From Dolomedes plantarius (lineage: Eukaryota; Arthropoda; Arachnida; Araneae; Dolomedidae): a stretch of DNA of 64,000 nt. Under the pieces are notes generated by a model that searched no databases, had not been told where the DNA came from, and saw nothing but the letters and a program-made list of their open reading frames with translations. A program made the translations under genes and the position numbers. The number at the start of each line of letters is the position of its first letter. Position 1 is the stretch's first letter. The stretch is taken from positions 132,978,375-133,042,374 of the forward strand of contig OU015496.1 in assembly GCA_907164885.2 (NCBI GenBank). Direction: 5' to 3'. Shown here piece by piece: positions 36,945 to 47,939 of the stretch.

Positions 36945-37960
36945 TTAGTTTGGTTTATCAGTATCAAAATTAACATTAGAAAGTTGGCTTAAAAATTTAT
37001 AAGGGTCTGAATAAGGTGGATCTAATTTTCTTGAATATGGGTATTTAAATTCTTCGTACATCACTAAGTCGCCAATTTTAAAATTTGTCTGTACAAAATG
37101 TCTATCATATCTCTGTTTATTAATTTTATGGTGCTGAATGGTTCTTTGTACTGCAATCTTTCTTGCATCTTCAACTGGCGGATAATTTAATGAAGTTGTT
37201 TTAGGCGATGGTGAGTCATATGGTAAATGTCCAAATAAAAAGTAATTCGGGGGGAATCCAATTACACTATGGGGTTGGTTATTATATTCAGAAGTTACTT
37301 GCTCTAAAATTTTGGTCCATGGAATTTTTTTCGAAGAAGTATTTACTTTACATCTTAATTTTGACACAATTGTTTGATTACATCTTTCATTTTTTCCGTT
37401 ACGCTGGGGCCTATGGGCTGTCGTTAATAATTGTTTTGTATTGTGAGGTTTTAAGCCTTTTTTAAACTTTGAGGAAGTAAATGCAGCATTTCTGTCGCAC
37501 ACAATTGTGCGACAGAATATTAATATTTGTTTAGGAACTTTAATCTTAAAAATTTGTTTTAAACAGTTTGTATATGTCTCATTTGTCACACTCTTAGAAG
37601 GAAAATTCCAAATATATCTTGTCGCATGATCAATCACCAGATGAAGATAATTTTTGTCGAGTTATAATAGTCAAAATCTCCAATTGTATTAACTGAAATT
37701 AGGTCAAATGGTTCATGGGGAACTGACACCTGCTCCATCAGTCCAAATTTTCTCTGAGCGGATTTTTTGTTTTTCTGACATGTTTCACAACAACGAGCAA
37801 ATTTTGCAATATCTATTATTATATCTTGCCAATAGTAAATAGGGGAAATTAACAGTAAAATTTTTTCACACCTGGATGTCCAAATATTTCATGTGCAGCG
37901 GTTATTAATTTTAGTTTTAATGATGGCGAAACTACAATTTTGACTAGATTTTTCTTTTTC
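36945..37960 (-). pseudogene. pol: Integrase of gypsy copy 2
   Basis: Minus strand. H2C2 region HEIFGHPGVKKF (about 37,870), then the cysteine pair. The core reads VIDHATRYIWNF, VCDRNAAFTSSKFKK (second Asp, about 37,480) and NGKNERCNQT (Glu). The first catalytic position is Asn (ISVNTIGDF) where Asp is expected; copy 1 has Lys there. Seven extra residues (about IFCRTIV) precede the second Asp because of a 21-bp inverted-repeat insertion. A 230-codon open stretch (36,945-37,637) ends in DPYKF. Dead by the lost catalytic residue and truncation. Confidence 0.88.
37491..37516. repeat. Short palindrome inserted in integrase copy 2
   Basis: tctgtcgcac and gtgcgacaga enclose six bases. Copy 1 has only one arm, so the palindrome arose by an inverted, templated 21-bp insertion. 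Confidence 0.85.
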
Positions 37961-37968
37961 ACTGAACT

Positions 37969-37997
37969 TGCATACATATACATACATACATATATAT
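37969..37997. repeat. (CATA)n/(TA)n junction
   Basis: Short CATA and TA units between truncated gypsy copy 2 and the GC-rich island. Confidence 0.9.
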
Positions 37998-38390
37998 ATA
38001 CCCAACAAACACAGAGGCATCGGGCCGGGGCCGGATGATTCCGGCCAGCCGATTTCTCCATTGCCGGGCCGGCGCATTAGGTCAGTATCGGATCCGTCAC
38101 GGGCTTGTCCTCTCGCCCGCGACTTCCCCGTCGAGTACTGGGCCGCTTCCGGTAACAATGAAGCTATCGTACATCCGACTGCTTACCTTGATTGAACCGC
38201 AAACTTCCCGTCGATGTGGACATACAGCCGCACCATTGCCGGAGGCTGACGGGCCGGTTACGGGAGCAATAATTCGTGTCGACAGGCCGTCAAATACCCA
38301 TCTCGAAACCATCAAAGCGCCGTCGATCAGGGTTACTTTCCAGTGCTGGGCCATAATTGGAATTCCGACAGATTTTCTAAGTTTTTCTTA
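37998..38390 (+). repeat. GC-rich island with acccaacaaacaca terminus, copy 1
   Basis: About 390 bp with many GCCGG/CCGGC words in an otherwise AT-rich region. The left tip acccaacaaacacag follows TA. The same tip, inverted and also next to TA, ends the island at 44,790-45,018. Reading frames across it have no recognisable domain. Probably a member of an unclassified dispersed repeat family. Confidence 0.6.
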
Positions 38391-38737
38391 GACCCCTTCC
38401 TTTCACATGCTTTTTATTTTTATTAATGAGATCGTTTATGATAACAGTACTTGTGATAACAGTGTTTATGATAACATTTGATATACATCAGATGATATAT
38501 ATCTGATATATATCTGTAGATATCAGATGTTATATATATAATACTTGATATATATAACATCTGATATCTACCCTTACACTTTATTTCTTTTTTTTTTCTG
38601 GCTCTCCATGTATAACTAGTATTAATATTTTTAACTTTTCTCTTTTTCTCGTGTATTTTCAGGTAATAGAAAATATTAATCTCTGCTAAAACCTAAAATT
38701 TTTGTTCAGAATAATCCCTTAAAATTATATTTTGTAC
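38391..38737. other. AT-rich spacer with palindrome
   Basis: A perfect 23-bp inverted repeat (gtagatatcagatgttata and onward, with its complement) lies at 38,516-38,571. Related gatatc/tgatat words precede it. Otherwise nothing recognised. Confidence 0.6.
38516..38571. repeat. Perfect 23-bp-arm palindrome
   Basis: gtagatatcagatgttata... at 38,516 is matched exactly, inverted, ending ...gatatctac at 38,571, with about 10 bases between the arms. Confidence 0.93.
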
Positions 38738-39393
38738 ATGTTATTTTAAGTAAAGTTCGTAAATGTTCTCGAGATAAGAAAATTATAATATTTTCCATAG
38801 AGGAAATTTATTTCATTCTTCTCAAAGTTAAAAGTGAGGTGTATTATATATTTGAAAACCAGGAATTACCCGATTATACAACTTTAATTGTTATAATTTA
38901 TTTGAAAATGATTTAAAATTAAAATTGAAAGTAGTTCAATGTTTTATAAATTTTGTTCAGTACTTTTTTAGTAGTTGACAAGTGAAAAAATTTCATAGTT
39001 TTGCATATCAAAGAATGGTTCATTGTTAAAGCTTAGCTGTTCAAGAAATATTTTGTTTTGAGACATCTTCAAATACGTCTTGATAAGTTTATTCTTTGGT
39101 GATAAAAATAATAATATTCTGTCATCCTACAGTCTTATATTGCTGAATACGATAAGACTGAAAAAAGGACTGAACAAAATTTATAAAACATTGAACTACA
39201 TTCAATTTTAATTTTAAATCATTTTCAAATAAATTATATAAATTAAGATTATATAATCGGGTAATTCGTGATTTTCAAATATATATTACACCTCACTTTT
39301 AACTTTGAGAAGAATGAAATAAATTTCCTCTATAGAAAATATTATAATTTTCTTTTCTCGAGAAAATTTACGAAGTTTACTTAAAATAACAAG
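38738..39393. mobile_element. Fold-back element with arms of about 235 bp
   Basis: The left arm (38,738-38,972) is repeated inverted at 39,155-39,393 with only scattered mismatches. Matching blocks include aatttatttcattcttctca, aaagtgaggtgta and ttcaatgttttataaatttt. The centre is about 180 bp of unrelated AT-rich sequence. There is no coding sequence. It resembles a fold-back/MITE element; no target duplication is obvious to me. Confidence 0.88.
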
Positions 39394-40345
39394 TAAAAAA
39401 TATAAACATACCTCTCGGTCAATGTCCAATGACGGTATATTAAAAAATATGCTGGAAATAAAGAAAATCCCACACAGTCGAGCATCGGAGAGAAATGTTC
39501 AACCATGTAGAGAACTGCAGACATTAACTGTGTCGGAATATAATTGGCATAAATAGCGTGCGCCATAGGTTTCGCCAAAACAACATCGCCAATTTTTATA
39601 CGTCCTGTATTGGCGACTGCCCAAGAGCATTCCCGTCTATTTTTAGAATTACCACCCCCACCCCCACCCCCCCACCCCACACACACACACACATACTCTT
39701 TCTGAGAAAACGGTCCTTCTGCTACTTGCACCTGCAAATGTCCACGGAGGGACATTTGCAGAACAAAGGAATGTCACCACCCCAAGCGAGGCACAGCACA
39801 CAGCTGGAAAGTCGAGAGGGGGAGGAGGTGGGGGGGGGCGGATGCGCGGTTAAAAAAACTTAAAACTAATTTATTAGTAAAATAATGAATATAAAAATAT
39901 TATCATTATGCTAGATAACTACTTAGAGTTAAAAATGAATTTTACAAGTATAACTGGAAATAAACAAAACTACATTGGTTTTAAAAGCGGTACTCCACGT
40001 AGCAACCAGTTGGGAAATACATTTTTCGTTTTTGTTTTAACACGTTTTAACCCATCAAATAGCGTCGGTTAGGGCGGTTTTTGTCAGGTTGCTGGAAAAT
40101 ACTATTTTATGCCCTGAGCCTATAAATCACGGCCCGGGATAATTTGCACTATATTAATTTTGAACGTGTCCACCTCAACAACTGAAAAACAAAGCTTTTT
40201 GTCTCTAATTTTTGTGCTGGATTTTGTGATTGCTGACCAATAAAAATATTTCACAGGTAAGGAAACTTGATGATATTTTTTCATTAAAATATCAGAGCAC
40301 CTCACTAGAATCAGCAGAAATCCATCAAATATGCCTCATTATTTA
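39394..40345. other. Intergenic with C-rich and G-rich low-complexity tracts
   Basis: A CCCCCACC/CACACA tract lies at about 39,650-39,698 and a GGAGGTGGGGGGGG tract at about 39,818-39,839. A short palindrome (tgcaaatgtcc/ggacatttgca) lies at about 39,734-39,761. No gene recognised. The right part might belong to the hAT element that resumes after the Tc1 at 42,012, but I cannot show it. Confidence 0.5.
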
Positions 40346-42011
40346 CAGTGGCTCCCAAAAGTGTTCGTACACTTACGATTTTCAATGAAATAGGGGTCTA
40401 TCCATTAATTAAAATGAATATTTCAGAATGCGTATTTAACAATAAGATGTATAATCTATTCTTAACAAAACTACATGAAATATTTTAAAAACATAGTAAA
40501 ACTTTATTTTTAAGAAACCAGTAATCAAAAAGTAACAAAAACTTTATCCCACAACAGTCATCGAACACTTGTAAAAAAATCTCTACTTATAAGAAAATAT
40601 TCTAATTTTTCGTTAAATTAATATTTAGTAGGATATCCTTTAGCATCAACAACAGCTTTTAAACGTCTGGGAATAGATTGCACTAGTTCTTTTGTAATTT
40701 CTGCATCAATGTTCATCCATTCTTCCATCATAATTGTTTTTAGTTCGCTTTTTCTTTTAAAAATGTCGTGTTTTCGTACTCGAACCTCCAGTTCTCTCCA
40801 AAAATGTTCTATTGAGTTTAAATCTGGCGATTGAGGTGGTGTTTTCAAAACTTGTGGACAATTATAGAGACACCAGAGGCGAACGTTGAGAGCCGTGGGC
40901 TTAGGATCGTTATCTTGATTAAAAAAAAATTAAAAATTTCAAATACCCAAATTTTAGGCTGATAATTTTAAATTGTCTCTTAAAATATTTATATAAACAG
41001 AACGATTCATTATGCCATCAATAAATACCAAATTACTTAGTCCTGATGTTGACATGCACTCCCACACAAGGACACCTCCACCGCCATGCTTAACTGTTTC
41101 TACTAAGTTCTTAGGATTAAGTTCCTCATTTTTTCTTCTCCATACAATTATACGCCCATCGGAACCAAAAATGATAAACTTGCTTTCATCGGCAAATAAG
41201 ACATTATTCCAATAGGTTTGGGGCTTATTAATCATTGATAGTGCGAAGGAAAACCCGAGCTTTCTGTTTTTCTCACTCACAAAAAAAATTCTACGGGCAG
41301 AACGCCCATATAATCCAGCTGCTCTGAGAACTCGTCGAACAGTTTCAGGTGAAATTGAAGTAGAAAATGTTTCATTAAATTCTGCAGAAAGTTTTACAGC
41401 ACTCAAACGTAGATTTTTCACAAATTTTCTAATTAAAAATCTCTCATCACGTTTTGTTAACTTTGCCGGACGACCTTTTCTTATCTTGATTTTGATCGGA
41501 TTTTCTTCTTTAAAGCGTTTTATCACATACTGCACAGTATAATGGGATAAATTAAGTAATTTAGCAACACTCCGAACTGATTTACCACAACTATGATGAA
41601 AAATAATCAATTTTCGATCAATGCTGTTTGTTGTTTCTTTGCAAGCCATTTTTAAATAATAAATAGAATATTACGGAATAGGCAAGCAAAAATTAAAGCC
41701 AATTGATATTTTAAATGCCACCACAATTCAAAAATAAAAATAAAGCGCCAGGCGATAATTTTAGTTATGAATTTATCCGAAAATATTTCTGTGTACGATG
41801 ACTTTTGTGAGATAGTTTTTGTTACTTTTTGATTATTGGTGTTTTAAAAATAAAGTTTTACTATGTTTTCAAAATATTTCATATAGTTTTGTTAAGAATA
41901 GATTATAAATCTTATTATTAAATGCCCATTCTGTAATATTCATTTTAATTAATGGATAGATCCCTATTTCATTGAAAATCGTAAGTGTACGAACACATTT
42001 TGGAGCCACTG
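40346..42011 (-). mobile_element. Tc1-like element with long terminal repeats
   Basis: Terminal inverted repeats run from cagtggctcccaaaagtgtt (40,346) inward for about 200 bp and match the right end (ending ggagccactg, 42,011). TA flanks both sides. About 1,666 bp with a minus-strand transposase that is nearly complete. The long termini suggest two binding sites per end. Confidence 0.94.
40618..41649 (-). pseudogene. Tc1 transposase (DD34E), lightly damaged
   Basis: ATG at 41,649 (MACKETTNSIDRK). Residues about 1-110 hold two helix-turn-helix units (SVRSVAKLLNLSHYTVQYVIKRF and LSAVKLSAEFNETF) around a GRPAK AT-hook-like motif. The catalytic core has VLFADESKFI (first Asp), NQDNDPKPTALNV (second Asp, in the gap at about 40,905) and SPDLNSIEHFW (Glu), with 34 residues between the last two, i.e. 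DD34E. The frame stays open for 231 codons, then has stops and a shift near a run of nine A at about 40,920-40,930 before reopening to KGYPTKY at 40,618. The usual H of the DPKHT motif is P. Best-preserved transposase here along with 26,894. Confidence 0.93.
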
Positions 42012-42014
42012 TAG

Positions 42015-42640
42015 GTGTTCATATTCAAAATGAACTATTTCCCTTTTGGAACAAAAAATAAGACATGAAATAATATCACTCTTAAAATTTTGTAAATATT
42101 ATTCTACTATTTTAGATTCCACCCCTGATCTAAGCAACCAAGACCGACTTACTCTTGTAGTAAGATTTGTTCTATTAAGTAATAAATCAAAGCAAATGGA
42201 AATTAGGGAGCATTTTTGGGGGATTTATTTCAATATCAGATTTCCTTGAAACAGATAAATCAAATAGGTCTACAAAATGTAAATATGTGGAAAGTATGTT
42301 ACATGATCCATTTAAAAATGAAAAATATATTATAGCTGAAGATTTATGCGATGAAACTGACAACATTGCCCTCTATATTTCTCTTGAAATGAACGCGTTA
42401 AATGTGATTCAATACCTATTTACAAACAACCTCATCTATCTGTGTCCAAATTTAGTGATTACCATACAAATTTTATTAACATTGCCTGTGACTGTGGCTA
42501 GCGGGGAAAGAAGCTTTTCAAAACTTAAAATAATAAAAAATTATTTGAGGTCTACAATGGGACAAGAAAGGCTTTCAGACTTATCTATTATTAGCATCGA
42601 AAAGGACATTTCGGAAGATATAGATGATCAGATATTATAA
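42015..42640 (+). pseudogene. hAT transposase remnant (ZMYM1/DUF4371-like)
   Basis: First piece, 42,046-42,246: KFCKYYSTILDSTPDLSNQD, the catalytic-Asp region of hAT transposases related to ZMYM1-like proteins. Second piece, 42,287-42,640: the C-terminal hAT dimerisation domain, LPVTVASGERSFSKLKIIKN and LSIISIEKDI. The long insertion domain between them is deleted. A possible hAT right terminus (cagggcagtttctagggtag on the minus strand) ends at about 42,952. The Tc1 at 40,346-42,011 lies immediately upstream and may have inserted in this hAT element. Confidence 0.88.
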
Positions 42641-44789
42641 CAGAATTTGCATTAAAAAAAGCAAGGAAAGCAAAGATTATCTTTTTGACTGACTTATTAA
42701 GTATATGTATTAATAGATATGTGTTGTATGTATTTAATATAACGTATTCATTTAGTTGTTATATCAATACATTAATAATTATTATGTTAGGTTATAAAAT
42801 TAAAAAATAAACTGAATTTATAATATTTTCTGTAATTCGTTGTTTCATTTAAGGTAAAAATATTCCAGAGAAATTTCAATTAATCCATACGGTATGAGGG
42901 GGGGGGGGAATTATTCTCGCACACGTATGGCAGCTACCCTAGAAACTGCCCTGTATTTACTAGCACATTAAAAGCTACTAAATTACTGTCAACATTTACA
43001 TACATACAAACACACACTTTCTAATTTTATCTCTGATGAGATGGAGTTTGTTTTTATGAAGCATATTCGAAAAATATAAATACAGTTCATATCAATGGGT
43101 GTTAAAACTTATAAAGTATTTGTACCTACATTTACATATACGTTGGTCTGCTATATGAAATTTATTTTCAGTCATCAATTATTTTTATTTCATTTCCTAG
43201 ATTCATTCTTTATTGTTCTATACATCACTAGCTATAAAGTATGCGAATAAATACTGTAAAAATGACGAATAAAATTCAATGTACCTCAATATTTTAATAA
43301 CAATATTATGACTGTATAGAGGTTTAAAAATGTATGATATGTTTTTAGTGTTTAATCTGTTAAACATTTATTGAAATGCATTCGGACGCAATTTCATTTA
43401 AAAGAGAACTGTCACTCGAAGTATTTTACTTTATGCTATGAATATATCTATCTTCTGATAAATAAAAACGGTCATGTTATTCATTACAAAATCAATATAC
43501 TTACCCCCCCCCCCCCGCGAAAAAAAAGTGCCGAAAATAAGCTAAAATGGTCATGTTTCTATAAAAAAATGGCTCCAATTCCTGCGTCACGAAATATTTA
43601 AATCATGAAATAATTATCAACACCATCACCGAAAAAAAAGAAGTCCAAATAAGTGTAACCCAGCGGTCTACCAAAAAACGAAATGTTGCGCCTAACGAAA
43701 TTGATATTGGCCCAATGCAACTGGTGGTAGGGTTGCCAAGTAAATCGCAGAGAACCTGAGTATGAAATGAAGCGCCAGATAGATACCCGCTTTGGCATCC
43801 AAGAGAGTCTGCCGAAAAGTCCGTCTTAATCAAAATGAAAAACAAATTTAGGCAGGTACTACTCTTTACTCTCTTGTGCATAAACTCTTGATCGAAAAAA
43901 TTATCCATTTGTAAGTGGATGTTTATTTCATTTCTATATAAAAGCCAAAAATAAATTAATATAATCTAACAATAGTTGATGTCTGTCAAAACACGACGGC
44001 TAGATAGTAAATGAATGTACTAATACACAAATTATATTCAACACATCATTGACAAATGTTGAAAATCATAATAATGCGCAGAAACAAATTGTGATTAAGC
44101 GGCTTCGCGCTTAGTGAGTATCTAAAGACAGATTTAAAAATGTCACTGAGCATGTGCAGAAAGCAATTTTTTTAAATTGTAAATTATCGCTAATTAAACA
44201 GCATGAAATAAACAATTTCCATGAGGTTTACTGTTGTATTTCACAAATATAATTATCATAAAAATAAATAAGGCAGAGATAGAGACTTCTCGGAATAAAC
44301 GTGTTTACCATTAAAACATGTCACTGAGCGTGCGCGGAAACAGTGAGTTTCTAAAGACAGATTTAAACATGCCACTGAGCATGCGTAAAAATCAATTGTA
44401 AATTATCGCTAATTAATGGAAATTGCTGTCACAAAAACCAAATTTAACAAATCTACAGATTACAATCTTTCGTTTAAGACCAAAATGAAGTAAATTGATG
44501 CAGTAGTTTTCTCTCACGGACTGCCCAAAAAGTCGGCTTAGCAAATTAAATATATAGATGATATATATTATGCATATATCACATAGTATAACCGAAAGAT
44601 TATATTATGTCAGCCGTATACTTCTGATATAATTCAATCTCTTCATACAAGGAAAATTATGTGAATTTTTCGTGCAAAAGAAGTTGAGAAAGTTCACAAA
44701 AGTGAAATAAATATTTATGAAAAGTCTGTTTAATCTAATCTTCGCCTTCCCTTTCAAATCCATAATTCTGATGCAGATTTCTGTTACTT
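42641..44789. other. Intergenic; homopolymer tracts and a direct repeat
   Basis: A G run at 42,897-42,908, a C run at about 43,504-43,517, and a direct repeat (taaagacagatttaaa... to ...attatcgctaatta) at about 44,122-44,195 and 44,350-44,416. No gene recognised. Confidence 0.55.
44114..44416. repeat. Direct repeat of about 75-90 bp, spaced about 225 bp
   Basis: Both copies contain gtgag, taaagacagatttaaa, atg(t/c)cactgagcatg and gtaaattatcgctaatta. A partial third piece (catgtcactgagcgtgcgc) lies between them at about 44,317. Confidence 0.85.
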
Positions 44790-45018
44790 GTGGTTACGAA
44801 TCGGACTATCGATTCCGGGACGTTACAGGGTGAGCGTTTTCGGGTAGATTCCTATCCAATCATCACCGGCCCTCAAACGGGTACACGCTACGGGATTCCG
44901 CGTCGAAGATTCGTAAATCACCCGGCAACGGTACGGATCATTTTCCCCGAGCCTATCGTTCTACCGGCGCCTCCAGAACCGGCCCGTCAAGTTGCCGTCA
45001 GTCTTGTGTTTGTTGGGT
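44790..45018 (-). repeat. GC-rich island with acccaacaaacaca terminus, copy 2
   Basis: About 230 bp of GC-rich sequence ending tgtgtttgttgggt next to TA, the inverse of the tip at 37,998. Beyond the tip the two islands share only general GCCGG-rich character to my eye. Confidence 0.55.
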
Positions 45019-45046
45019 ATATATATTATATATATATTATATATAT
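45019..45046. repeat. Short interrupted (TA)n
   Basis: TA units with TAT interruptions between the GC-rich island and the pogo-like element. Confidence 0.93.
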
Positions 45047-46578
45047 AAGTATGCCGAATATGAGACCCCAGCTTATAGGACGTATAATGTGCTGCCGCCT
45101 GGCGACTGGAGTGTAAAACAGTAGTCTATTGCATCATTCGTAATCGGTGAGTCAGTCGAGTGTTTGCAAGCCCACATAAAGGTGCAGTATTTGTTATCCT
45201 GAATGTGTGCTCGTCGACTTTTTTGCTTCACCATTTTCATTGGCTATTTTCACCTTTAATGTAAAACTCTTATTAAAACTGTTAGTATTGAATAGGTATC
45301 CATAAATGTGGAGTGCAAGCACGTCTGTTTGTTTTAAATCTAACGTCAATCCTAATCTAAAATATTCGTTGACGTGTTCAACAACATTTTCGTGCCCAAT
45401 ATGAGATTCCAAATCATGCATAATACCTGTATGAGATAGGGTCTCATATTTGGTATTTTAGTTTTCACTCTCACAGCGTTGTTTCCTCTGAAGCTGCACA
45501 TGCAATGACGCCCAGGCGAAATCCACAACCATGTAGCAGTACTTACAATGTGGAAGATATTGATCAAACAACAAGTTCAAACCAGTTCTTAGTGATCCCT
45601 GGAAAAAGAAATCCATTGCCTACGTTACCTGAGTAAAACACCTTGAAATCAAGTAAAGATCGTAAAGCCGATATTATCACATCATCGCCCAATAAAAATA
45701 AATTGCTTGATAGCATTAATAAATAAAATGCAGCATATTTTTTAAAAGAACTTTGTTTCCTAAAATAAGGACTAGATCTAAAAGATAAGAAATCAATGGA
45801 TAAACAAGGAAAAGGAGATTCAGATAAAAAATTAAAGTATAAGAAAACAATGAAGGGAAAAGGAAAAGGCAAAGGGGTCCCTACAGGAAGGGAAAAATTA
45901 AGGATTAAAGAAAATGCAACACTAGTTATAAAAACAGAGAACGAATAAGCCTAATTATAGCTATGATGATCTCAGCTGATTTGTAGATGATGAAAAACTT
46001 TCTCTTCATGACAGCAGTGATAATAGCATTGATGAAAATGACGCTGAATCCATTTTTTGTATTTGTTTATGTTCAGAAGACAAGCGGGGAGAGCAGTGGC
46101 GTCAATGTAGAAGGTGCTTCAGGAGGGCCCATGCAGATATTGGAGCTGACGAACTTTTTAATTGTAAACAATGTGAAAAGTTTGAATGTAAAAATCAAAA
46201 GTAAACAAAACCTGTAGTGTAAACCAACTAATTTGTTTAAAATGTCACTTTTCTTTTTCACCTATTAGTGTATATAGGTAAGTGTTATCTAATTATTGTG
46301 TACAGTTTTGTTTTTGCGAACTTTTCAGTAATTGTAATTCATAATTAGAGTTGTAGAATGTGGGTCTCCTATTAGGATTTTTTTTCAGATCTCAAAAATG
46401 GAACACTTGTGTTTATAATTTCATACAAGAAAATTGTAAGGTTATCTTTAATTATCTGTGATTGTTATAGATAGTAAATTATATGTATTAAAATGATATC
46501 AAGTTAGTACAATAATATCTCCCGTACTTTCCTCGTTATATATGGAAATAAAAAGGGATCTCATAATTGGCATACTTA
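45047..46578 (+). mobile_element. pogo/jerky-like element with zinc-finger tail, copy of a second family
   Basis: The left end aagtatgccgaatatgagac (45,047) is matched inverted by the right end (complement of gggatctcataattggcata near 46,556). A gtatgagatagggtctcata repeat lies inside at about 45,429. Same design as 22,402-23,556: TA flank, subterminal repeats, transposase C-terminus with Cys/His finger. About 1.5 kb; no DDE catalytic block recognised. Confidence 0.75.
46005..46203 (+). pseudogene. PHD-like zinc finger at transposase C-terminus
   Basis: In the frame ending at TAA 46,203: an acidic stretch (DNSIDENDAES), then CICLCSEDKRGEQWRQCRRC, AHADIG and CKQC. This is the same fold of Cys/His positions as 23,100-23,229; one expected Cys after His is replaced by Ile. 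Upstream (45,500-45,950) are Lys/Ser-rich pieces of the same protein with several stops. Not a host gene in my view. Confidence 0.65.
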
Positions 46579-46644
46579 CCCTACTCACACACATACACAC
46601 ACACACACATATATATATATGAATATATACGGTATATATATAAA
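46579..46644. repeat. (CA)n-(TA)n microsatellite
   Basis: CA and TA units between the pogo-like element and the Helitron-like 3' end. Confidence 0.95.
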
Positions 46645-47853
46645 CTAGCTGAGTGGCAACCCGATGTGTTGTTTTTTCGATTTAAAATGAAATTTTTTTA
46701 TTTCTTAAAGATTAAAAACTGTTTAAGGACTTTTAAAAATATATTAGAATTTTTAAAAACAAAATAATTATTTAAAATTCTCTTTATCAATTTTGGTTTT
46801 TGGCTTTTGAAATAATTCTGTCAAATTTCCGTTCTCAAATTTTGCTTTTTAAACAAAAAAGAAGTTCATTGAATTTGAATAAATTCTAGAGATTTTAACT
46901 TCTCATTTCCTAAAGCAAAAATTATTTCTGGTGCTTTAAAATTATTTCTGGATTTCAATTATTAAATAAATGACTCGTTCTGAACTATTTTGGCATTTGG
47001 TTATTTTCCTTGTGGCAACATGGCGGAATGTAAACATTACATCTCATGGGGCAAAAATTGCTTAAAAAAATAGAAAGACAGTTCTGATGAATTTAAAATT
47101 GGTGGCGGAAGAATGCTCATCACTTCCTCATTAATTAGAAATAAATTTTACGAATTTGCTGGAATAATTAGTGAGTAAAATAATAAGTCGAAAAATTATG
47201 AACTCGGCATTCAAGTTACTTGAAGATACAATGGCGATCAGTGCGGGAAATTTCAAAAGGGAGTTTTGTAAGTATGCTTTTTTAGAATGATAAAATTTTT
47301 TCTATTAAATGTATTTGGTATATTTTTGAAGATGAACATCTATAAAATACCGATAAATTGTAAAATTGACATTAATAGGTGCAGAAAACCGAAATATTTG
47401 TCCATCAAAATTGTCGATTTCGTGAAATTCGGAAAACTGCTTTGGGGAAAAAGCTTCGTTTGCAGTGAAAAACATTTTTAACTTTTTGAAAATGTTCATA
47501 TCCTTAAAGATGAAGAGTTGTAGAACACATGGAAATAAAAAAATTGTCGACTGGTGGGCGGAAAAGTATAATTTTGCATGCATGAAAATAGTGTAAATTT
47601 GCGAAACGGAAAGGAGTTGGTACACCCGGAATGACATCTGTTTCTATTACCCTCTTCTTTTGACTTCGGCGGTTGTAATTGAATAATTTAAAAAGTTTAA
47701 AGTTTTGAAAGTTGAGGATGGTATCAGTGCACGCGTCTCGTCCGACCGCGTCCATGGGTACCAGTCGCGATATCCCGCTATGCTCAGTTCGCGAGATTAG
47801 CCCGTCCCCGTGTCTGCTCTCTAACAAGCGAACATTTGTTTACCTTCAGCTGT

Positions 47854-47855
<2 letters not shown>
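46645..47855 (-). mobile_element. Helitron-like element 1 (non-autonomous)
   Basis: On the minus strand the right-hand end reads cgggttgccactcagCTAG followed by T. CTAG-T at an A/T junction is the canonical Helitron 3' end, and the same cagCTAG-T tip ends the elements at 47,939 and 60,330. The 5' limit is taken where unique sequence meets the TA array (about 47,855). No Rep/helicase coding. Internal sequence is AT-rich with a GC-richer 5' portion. Confidence 0.5.

Positions 47856-47856
<1 letters not shown>

Positions 47857-47938
<82 letters not shown>
47857..47938. repeat. (TA)n array between two Helitron-like elements
   Basis: About 40 TA units. Confidence 0.98.

Positions 47939-47939
<1 letters not shown>

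Larger units (their letters stand above)
34735..37968 (-). mobile_element. Ty3/gypsy retrotransposon, copy 2 (5' truncated)
   Basis: Minus-strand partial element: 3' LTR, a long 3' region and integrase up to the H2C2 finger region, where it stops at about 37,968 against CATA/TA repeats. The integrase and parts of the 3' region are clearly homologous to copy 1, but the LTR is different. RT, protease and gag are missing. Confidence 0.88.

Noticed and set aside
38035..38391. 118-codon frame in the GC-rich island
   Set aside because: GC-rich DNA has few stops by chance; frames are open on both strands and none looks like protein of a known type.
39558..39863. 101-codon frame across Pro/His tract
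   Set aside because: Produced by C-rich low-complexity sequence.
42897..43517. Poly-G and poly-C runs as a functional pair
   Set aside because: They are 600 bp apart with no other symmetry; ordinary homopolymer expansion or assembly noise is simpler.
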